Shown: piece by piece, positions 56,966 through 64,000 of the stretch
Numbering within the stretch: the first letter of the stretch is position 1
How the letters are laid out: every line of letters begins with the position of its first letter
Assembly (NCBI GenBank): GCA_946902985.2
Contig: OX336389.2
Location: 789,260,979 to 789,324,978, forward strand
Direction: 5' to 3'
DNA: 64,000 nucleotides
From: Meconema thalassinum
Taxonomy: Eukaryota; Arthropoda; Insecta; Orthoptera; Tettigoniidae
The notes under the pieces: model-generated
What the model saw: only the letters and a program-made list of their open reading frames with translations
Told to the model about the DNA's origin: nothing
Databases searched by the model: none
Translations under genes and position numbers: made by a program

Positions 56966-57720
56966 TTACTCTGATTTTTCTGGATAAGGTTTAACTCCAT
57001 CCTGTGAAACAACATGACCTAAGAAGACTACCTCCTTGTGGAGAAATTCAGTTTTATCGAGTTGTATCTTCAAATTTACCTCTCGCAATTTCTGCATCAA
57101 ACGAGTCAAATGTTGTTTATGTTCCTCTAGGGATATGCTATATATGATAATGTCATCTACATATACAAAACAGAATTTGTAAAGAAATGGACGTAGGATA
57201 TTAGACATTACGCGCTGTAAAGTGGCAGATGCGTTACGTAACACAAATGGCATCCTCTTATACATCACGTGTTTTAGACTACTATCCATTTAAATTGGAT
57301 GAAATCCTTGCGCAAGATCTAGAGTGGTAAAATACTGGTAATGACCTAGATTATTTAGAATTTCATCCATTCTAGGGAGAGGGTATTTGTCTTCAATTGT
57401 TTTCTTGTTTAATTGCCCAAAGTCTAAAGCTTATCTCCAGTTTTTCTGTCCAGAAGCATCTGTCTTCTTGGATACAATCCATACTGGATTACAATAAGTA
57501 CATTCGCTATGGGTGACTATCCCTTGTTCGATGAGTTTTTCGACTTCGCCACTTAGTATTTTGTTCATTGTGGGTGGATAACGGTAATTTCTTTAATATA
57601 CCGGATCCTCATCGGCAGTGCGGTTAAAATGAATTACAGCGTTTGTCAATGTTAACTCACAACCTGGATAGTAAAATACGTCTGAGAATTCAGATCATAT
57701 TTCTCGTACGACACTGTTTT
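56966..57720 (-). pseudogene. pol: Reverse transcriptase of errantivirus-type element
   Basis: The 107-codon frame contains KRMPFVLRNASATLQRVMSN, the catalytic FVYVDDIIIYS and EVVFLGHVVSQDGV. Upstream, beyond a TAA at 57290-57292, motif A is readable as YFTTLDLAQGFHPI. PVWIVSKKTDASGQKNWR lies further 5' near 57430-57480. Ty3/gypsy RT with stops and frameshifts. Confidence 0.85.
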
Positions 57721-58400
57721 CAATATCATTTATATGTTGTGTGCGGAGATATTCTTGAATATCGCTGTCTGAAATGGAGTTTATTTCCAGTGGCTGTATA
57801 GTGATATTTTCTAGAGGCTCAACAAAAACCGTTTCTTTAAACGTTTTAGTTCTGTTTCGGTGGGGTATATTACCTGGTAGTTTTCGGCATGTAGTATTGC
57901 TTCTGAGAAGTAAATTCCACCATATTAAAATGTTGAAATATACACATCTTCTTGTTCAATATTGATGGGAATCGCAGTGTTATGTGTATCAACTGCGGGT
58001 TGAAAATTCACCTGCTTATTACTCGAGTGAACATAGAATGGAATGTCTTTGTTGGCTAGTGTAACTAGGCTCAATTCATAAGATATTTTTGCAACTAGTT
58101 TGACAAGATCAGCTGTGCCAATTAACGCATCGAAATAATCATGCCATTGCATGACTCGAAAATCTACGGGAGTGTCAATTTCATGTTCTGAAAAAAAATA
58201 GGGAATTGTATGTTTTCTTCGCCTATTGTTTACGAATGGACTGATTGTATGCAGAACGGTTCTTGGAACAAATATCCTGAAAAGTGTTCGTGTGCGACTG
58301 TCGGATTCATTGTAGAATTACAAGCCCCACTCTCTATTAAAATTTTAAAACCAAATAGAGTGTTGAATGGTAATTTTGGAGCATTTCTTGTATTATTTAA
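57721..58400 (-). pseudogene. pol: Protease region of errantivirus-type element
   Basis: Near 58340 the active-site-like segment reads LIESGACNS, where Asp is expected at the Glu. A 75-codon frame (57925-58152) has YFDALIGTADLVK, resembling the C-terminal retropepsin hallmark. Stops separate the two parts. Confidence 0.6.
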
Positions 58401-59438
58401 GTCTTCGCTTGAGAGGACTGAGCCAAGTGAACATTCTAACTTTGTTCGTGATCCTCATGCTCATTTTGAACAACTGATGTGTGGACTGGGTCGTATTCGA
58501 ACTCGTGTTCGGGTGGTTGTGTTTCTTGAAAATATTCTGACGATTGTGCCCCTTGAAAGTATTCTGGTGGTGCATAGTCACAAACTTTAGTTTCCTCTAC
58601 GTGCCCAGTTACATTCACTCGGATAGTGGATACACCAGACGTAGGTCTTGGATATTTTTGGTTATTAGGTGTGAAACGTCAGCCTATGTTATTTGGCTTA
58701 GGGTAAGGTTGATTAATTGGTTTAAAGGGTTCTTTGTTCTGTGGTTTGAAAGTCGGTGGGTTCGGAACTTGAAGGGGTCTGAACTTTGGTGGTGGGTTAG
58801 GATTCTTGAATAGCTGGTTAGGGTGGTTAGTGAAAGGTCGTGTTTGAGGAAAGTAGTGGTTTTGTGGCCTTGGATATGTAAACAGATTGTGGGCATTATG
58901 GTTTATTGGTCGTGTCGCTTGACTGAATCTGTTAGGTGGAGTCTGCCTGAATGGTCTGTGATTGGTATTGTTATTTGGAGAATGTTTCGGTGTCCCTCTC
59001 AATTGATCCATGTAATTCTGGTGTTCCCGGTCATTATCGTAAATCCTGCAGTGTCTCAGTGCGTGAGTTAAGTCTGTGACTTTTGCATAACGCACGTATG
59101 CTCGGTATGGTTCTAAGATACCGGCTTTGAAAGTGTATATACTCAGATCGTAACGTCACCAAATTTCTTCAGTAATCTTTCTTAAATTTTTTCATAGTTG
59201 GAGTTTGAATCAAAATCTAAAATACTACTAGCTTCTCCTTTCAGTTTTGACTTGACAACAATAAATAAGAATTCATAAATGATGGTAGCGTTGGGAACGT
59301 ATGGGTATTTATGAGTATTTAAGAAACATCACATCTCACAATGAAGTAGTCTAGACAGCGAGATGTACTTCCATTAAATTCAGGTAGCATTTGAATTTGA
59401 GCGTAATCAAATTTTGATAACAATTCTGTCTCAGACAT
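58401..59438 (-). pseudogene. gag: Gag of errantivirus-type element
   Basis: An ATG at 59438 begins MSETELLSKF followed by IQMLPEFNGSTSRCLDYF, like the start of gypsy-type Gag. It stops after about 39 codons. A later frame (58679-59095) ends in a tail very rich in Pro, Asn and Phe. It continues beyond a TGA into an acidic segment to 58436. No CCHC knuckle is visible. Confidence 0.7.
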
Positions 59439-60170
59439 TGTGAATTTTTAAAATTAATTGACTAGTTAAATGATTTATTTTTTATTTAAATGCATAATTG
59501 AAGATTATTTATTTATGATTATTATTTGATATTTATTAATTCAAAAGAACAATGACGTGCTGAAATCCCGTTTAGATTTTCACGAATTCACTTTCATTTG
59601 AATGGAAAATAGTATTATTTTTTATTTTTTTATAATGTTTCAAATGAAATGAGAATTACGCTTTCATTTGAATGGTAAATGATTATTACTGCTCTTGTTT
59701 CATTTAAAGAAATAAACTATGCTGCTACTGGCAATATTCAGGCATTACAATGAGGTATTTCAAATGTAAATTACAGGCAGGAAATGATGATCACCTTGGA
59801 CTGCATCTTCCTTGTGTTGTTGTAGTCGGTTGGTTTTCTTTGGCGTCGTCGAGCGATCGAAAGGCCCCCAGTGGAGTTGTTGGTATACTCGTATGGCGAT
59901 GGCGGTTGGTTGCTGTCGAAAGGCGCCTCTGGAGCGTTGTCGGCTAGCTTCCTTCCTTCAAGCTGGCGTAGTCGGTTGTGGTGGAAAGGCCTCCAGTGGG
60001 GCTGTCAGTTCCACTCCTAACTTGCTGGCTGGTTTAAATTAAATATATCACTTCAGTAGTTGCGGGAAGGTAACTGGCTTGTCGGACGAGTAACGAAATG
60101 TGATTTTGGATCGTTGTCAGTATACTTCGTCCAACTACCACGTAGACCTTGTGGCGATCATTTATCTATT
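59439..60170 (-). other. Leader of the errantivirus-type element
   Basis: Non-coding between primer site and Gag. Frames on the plus strand (59750-60042) contain repeated GGCGTCG/GTCGAAAGG-type segments and look like chance. Confidence 0.45.
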
Positions 60171-60188
60171 CCGGACCGCGGGCCCCCA
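60171..60188 (-). other. Primer-binding site, tRNA-Pro-like
   Basis: On the minus strand TGGGGGCCCG directly abuts the LTR, matching the complement of the tRNA-Pro 3' end (TGGGGGC.CG) at 9 of the first 10 bases. The first base overlaps the LTR end. Confidence 0.7.
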
Positions 60189-60846
60189 GTTAAGTTTGTC
60201 GCTTAACAAGTTCGTGGCTAACTTGTTGAGTTGTTAAGCTAGGTCCTCTCAGGTTCTCCACGAGTCTGAGAGATATCTACTTCAAATGAAGCGAAGATTT
60301 CAAGTATGTCATTTATTGGTTTGAAGTTATTTACAAGTTTTGAGGCGTGACGCCTAACAACCAACTAGCTCAGTTGGTTCATCTTAAGAAACTACCCAAC
60401 AAGAGTGTGGAGCTCTCTGAAGTCCAGCGTTTTACGTGATTAAGACAGTCACATGTCAATCCCTCTAGGTGGGATACATTACAATCGTACTGGCTAATTA
60501 TCAGGGAGGAGGAAGACATATGTCACAGAAAATTGGGAGCTTAGGAAGGGACTTCTGATGGAACCAGGAGTGGGGTACATACTTCACGGAAAGATTTGGG
60601 TGGAGTCTGCCAGGCACAAGGATATGTTTCCATCTGGACTCTGAGTTGTTATTGAAAAATATACACATCTCGACTCACCATTATTAACCAACTAATATAC
60701 ATATTGTCCGTTGAAACTGCATGACACTCATCCAGTATAATAATAATTACTATTATTATTATACTTTATATTATTATGTAGCTTTTAGAAGCTGAATTCA
60801 TTAGTATTAGTGGCCGAGGTTCATATTCCCGACGAGGGATATAACT
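60188..60846 (-). repeat. 5' LTR of errantivirus-type element
   Basis: AGTTAAG at one end and ATAACT at the other, followed by CAAG, the target duplication. Collinear with 48948-49609. Confidence 0.95.
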
Positions 60847-60850
60847 CAAG

Positions 60851-61424
60851 AACTGTACTGCTCCACAAATTTGCCGTGTATTATGCGAGCTAAGGGAGCT
60901 TTCGGGGTTGTTTTAACTGTTTCTGCCGGCATAAGAACCGGTCTACCTTTGTGAGAGGCACACTATATATGATTCACACCCGTGGACATAGTACATTTAA
61001 TTTTTCAAAATGAATCACTGGCTAAAATTCATCAATTATCTAATTTTATATCAGTCGTTTCGAACGAGAGAGAAAAGGAAGCTCGGGATGAGAAGCAAGT
61101 CCTACCTTTATCGCTGATGTGAAATCTCAGGGTCAGTTTGTGTGCATGTGTGTGTGAGGCATTTGAATTTAAAGTTGCGTATATCGGCTACAAAGGTTAG
61201 GCTAGCGTGCCATTCCGTGATGAGTTACACCACTCTTATCCTCAACGGCCCACATGTTCCCAATAGAACTTTCCTTGGGGGAGATACGAATCTCAATTCC
61301 AAATTCTACTTCATTGCGCGCTACCAACTCAGCACAGGTAGCTTTTTGCGTGGCAGAAAGTAGGCTTCAGAACGAATGACTACCAATCTAGCTCTGCGTG
61401 CAAAAACGACATATAAGCCATATT
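60851..61424. other. Unassigned flank
   Basis: No gene or repeat recognised. Confidence 0.35.
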
Positions 61425-61600
61425 TAAGCCTATTTTCATTTATGAAAAAATAGGCTTATGAGATCACCTTTTGTCCGTGTGTGTGTATGCGTGTGTGTGC
61501 GCGTATGTGTCTGTGTGTCCCCTAATAAAATCTTAACGGCTAGAGCGATTTCAATGAAACTCGGAACTACTTGTTAACCATCATGTCTCCCGGACAAAGC
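61425..61600. repeat. Palindrome-headed copy of the GAGATCACC repeat family
   Basis: AAGCCTATTTTCATTTATGA and its near reverse complement form a hairpin. GGCTTATGAGATCACCTTTT, a GT-rich tract and ATTTCAATGAAACTCGG follow. This is the same order as at 34020 and 47041. Confidence 0.75.
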
Positions 61601-62249
61601 GAAGCTTAGGGGGTGAATATCAGCATTTTCGGCTTAACTTTAATATTTTAAATGTTTTGTGTTAATGGCAGCCCTCCTGATTGAGACACCTATCATGATG
61701 TTAGTTACATAATATTGTTCATTAGGAAACTACCCCTAAGGACCTAGGCTGAGTAACTAACGAATGTCACTTACGTTTTATTGCTTCTTGAATTGAACCG
61801 TCAATTTCTCAGTAAATGTTTATCTATGCAGAGCTATCTGTTTCGATATTTCAGTGATGGTGATTGTTCCTTAAGGACAGGGCCATCGAGGTCGTCTTCC
61901 CCAATTTATTTATTAGCTTAAATGGTTATAGTACAGTACCAGTTTCCAAACAACTTGTGTGACATTCAGTTGGCACAACTGCACACAACACTTTGCATAG
62001 CCCTCACTGTTCCCTGAGCTTCTCCTGTCCGTCACCCTCTCCTTCCTGCTGAGCAGTCGATGAGCATTGAGGCTTCTCCTGGCACCAATTTTCTCTGTCG
62101 CCTTTTGAGGCTCAGCTATTCAAGACTTATTTCAAGTGTCACTCGAGGAGTTAACGTTGATATATTTGAAATAAAGTAACTGCTGAAGCCTTTTGACCAG
62201 CAACGAAAGGATATACACCCCACAGCGTAGCCATGCGCGTCAAATCGCT
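61601..62249. other. Unassigned spacer
   Basis: No ORF or repeat of note. Confidence 0.35.
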
Positions 62250-62656
62250 TTAGATCATCTCGTGGTTTAGCGGCTAGCATTCTTGGCTATCACCTCGGAG
62301 GTCCATTATCGATTCTCGGCACTGCCAAGAATATATATTATGGCCTAAGGGCTGAAGTGGGCTACGCTCAGCCTGATAAGGAAAGACTGATCAGAGGAGG
62401 GTTCAATTCCCACCTCAGTCATCCTGAAAGTGGTTTTTCATAGTTTCCCCATCTACTCCTGGCAAATGCTCTGATGGTTGCCAACTAAGGATCACGACCG
62501 CCCCCTTCCCATTCCTCACCTGAATTACAAATACACACACTACTACAGACGCCACAATAGCACAGGCTATCATACAAATAGAACGCACGCCCAAGTACAT
62601 GGGGCAGAATGGCCACAGAGTCCAAGCTCCTCAAATGAAACTTCAAAACTACAACG
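62250..62656 (+). mobile_element. tRNA-derived SINE, diverged full-length
   Basis: A probable 8-bp duplication, AAATCGCT, lies at 62242-62249 and 62657-62664. The head has GTGGTTTAGCGGC and TATCGATTCTC. The core is GTTTCCCCATCTACTCC, followed by ACACAGGCTATCA and an ACAAC-rich tail. Confidence 0.75.
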
Positions 62657-62679
62657 AAATCGCTCACCACGACCAAGAT

Positions 62680-62886
62680 GGGGAGCTGCAACAAGTGCGG
62701 AGATCTGAGGTTTGAATTCCGGCGCTGACAGCGGTTATCCTGAGTGTGGGTTTTTCCACTCTACCTTCAAGTAAATGCCCGGATAGTATCTTCTTTCAAT
62801 TGTAGGGGCCCCTATCTCAGCCTGACCCCAATACTTACAACTACACACACTACTACAGTCACCACAGAAACACAGGTTATCAGTAG
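62680..62886 (+). mobile_element. SINE fragment of the same composite family
   Basis: GGTTTGAATTCCGG (B box-like), AAATGCCCGGATAGTATC, then ACACAGGTTATCAG. It lacks a clear head and tail. Confidence 0.6.
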
Positions 62887-63063
62887 AGCTAGGAATTAAA
62901 GGTGCAACATTTTGGTTATACATGTGGTAGCATATAGTTAGTCGAAAAAGTGCAAATTTTAGATGGAAATATACAAACAAACATTACCAAAACCAATATT
63001 TTACATCATGTACAAGGATACAGAACTCACTCATGTTATCACATATTAATATTTTTGCTTAAA

Positions 63064-63390
63064 CCGGGTGAGTTAGCCGTGGTCGTTACGGCATGACTGC
63101 TGGCAGTCGCTCACATCCGGGAGGCGAGGAGGTTCGAATCCCCCCGCCGGCAACCTTGAAGATGGTCTTCTGTGGTTTCCCATCTTCCTTCCAGGCAAAT
63201 GCCGGGGTTGGTCCCTAACTATGGGCCACAGCCGCTACCTTCCAACTCCTCGACCTTCCATTCCAACTTTCCTCCCCAACGGTACTTGTAGCTCACCCAT
63301 TGGGTGTCCGTCTCGAAGTGGCTACAAAAAAACTGGCGAGCCGAACATGTCTTCGGACACTCCCGGCACTAAAAGCCACACGCTAAAAAA
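63064..63390 (+). mobile_element. tRNA-derived SINE (family D)
   Basis: The duplication TGCTTAAA lies at 63056-63063 and 63394-63401. The sequence is nearly identical to 32558-32897 through head, core and the GGACACTCCCGGCACTAAAA end. Confidence 0.93.
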
Positions 63391-63401
63391 TTCTGCTTAA
63401 A

Positions 63402-63835
63402 ACCAGTCCACGAAACCCGGTGTTAAAATTACACAACCAGAGCACTAATAAGACAGACAACATTTAAAATTACAATGTTACATATCCGGCCACTGAGTAA
63501 ATACTTCAGTCTTCTTGTAGCTAGCAGGCCGGCCAAGTTGGCTTAAATTAACGGAACTGCAGAACAGCAATATAATGTGCAGTAATGTCGCACACGTTCA
63601 GCTTGCCTAGTATATTATTTTAAAGAATAAAATGTGTCAGATGAGCCACCCAATGTTTTTAAAGGTGGAGAAGGGTGCTGACATTGAGAAAGGGTAAAAG
63701 AAAAGTGCTTGCGTTGAGAAAAGGTGCAAAATGGTGCAATAAAAACTCAATTGGGGTTGTTCTTTTAATGTTTTCTTGGTAAGAGAAGCAAATTTGGGCA
63801 TTTTAGCAGACAAAAGTTTAAGGTGCAGCTCTGGT
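63402..63835. other. Unassigned spacer
   Basis: Contains a loosely repeated AAAGGTGCAAAA/GAGAAAGGGT stretch near 63660-63740. Nothing else seen. Confidence 0.35.
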
Positions 63836-63931
63836 TTTCAGACGAATTCAACACGCACCCAAGTATACGGGACTGTTAATCAGAGTTTTCCCAAGCCCCT
63901 TATACGAATTAACAACAACAACAACAACAAC
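63836..63931 (+). mobile_element. SINE 3' tail fragment
   Basis: AACACGCACCCAAGTATACGGG matches the end of the 62250 copy (AACGCACGCCCAAGTACATGGG) and is followed by an AAC repeat. Confidence 0.6.
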
Positions 63932-64000
63932 GAAAGGATTCAAAGTAATCGCTTCAATAATGTTTTAATCGTATTGCTGTTGAACATTTGCTGTCGATAA

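Larger units (their letters stand above)
48944..60850 (-). mobile_element. Errantivirus-type Ty3/gypsy element with env, decayed
   Basis: LTRs at 48948-49609 and 60188-60846 are flanked by the same 4 bases, CAAG (48944-48947 and 60847-60850). The coding order on the minus strand is gag, protease, RT, RNase H, integrase, env, which matches insect errantiviruses. Every gene is broken. Later insertions include SINEs at 51260, 51633, about 52185 and 55522, a LINE fragment at 52700-53590, and tandem repeats at 49780. These account for much of the 11.9-kb length. Confidence 0.9.

Noticed and set aside
59750..60042. Overlapping plus-strand ORFs in the errantivirus leader
   Set aside because: Opposite strand to the element, no family features, and located in a non-coding leader.

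Overview
This window looks like non-genic, transposon-packed DNA from a large-genome arthropod, most likely an insect. The evidence is the mix of element types: two Ty3/gypsy elements (one with an env), RTE and Jockey/CR1-like non-LTR elements, Tc1-like remnants, and many tRNA-derived SINEs with a shared core containing GTGGTTTCCCA. I found no convincing host gene, rRNA, functional tRNA or CRISPR array. The insect assignment is inference.

Positions 1-13797 hold most of one minus-strand Ty3/gypsy element. Its order in the transcription direction is: right LTR, primer-binding-like site, a separate intact 385-codon coiled-coil ORF, gag, protease, RT, RNase H, integrase, polypurine tract, left LTR. 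The left LTR runs off the window edge. The coiled-coil ORF is open; gag-pol is broken by several stops and frameshifts. The left LTR carries two SINEs whose empty target sites are visible in the right LTR.

Positions 14060-15045 hold a dead Tc1-like transposase. From 15493 to beyond 22257 lies one minus-strand Jockey/CR1-type LINE. It is split by a 3387-bp TG...CA insertion with GTAC duplications, which I read as a solo LTR, and its endonuclease part is further cut by a 59-bp SINE scrap. Positions 24520-34706 hold fold-back and inverted-repeat elements, two tandem-repeat blocks, more SINEs, a Tc1 remnant and a LINE RNase H fragment.

Positions 37331-40612 are a full-length RTE-type retrotransposon with an open 1011-codon endonuclease-RT ORF and a 10-bp target duplication; it is the best candidate for a recently active element. 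Positions 43771-44500 are a large inverted repeat whose arms each carry a hammerhead-ribozyme-like motif. Positions 47490-48637 are a dead Jockey-type RT fragment.

Positions 48948-60846 are a second minus-strand Ty3/gypsy element of errantivirus type: AGTTA...TAACT LTRs of about 660 bp, a CAAG duplication, a tRNA-Pro-like primer site, a poly-G polypurine tract, and decayed gag, protease, RT, RNase H, integrase and env. It has since been invaded by several SINEs and at least one LINE fragment. The remainder to 64000 is SINE copies and unassigned AT-rich DNA. Overlapping insertions give a relative order of events in several places.
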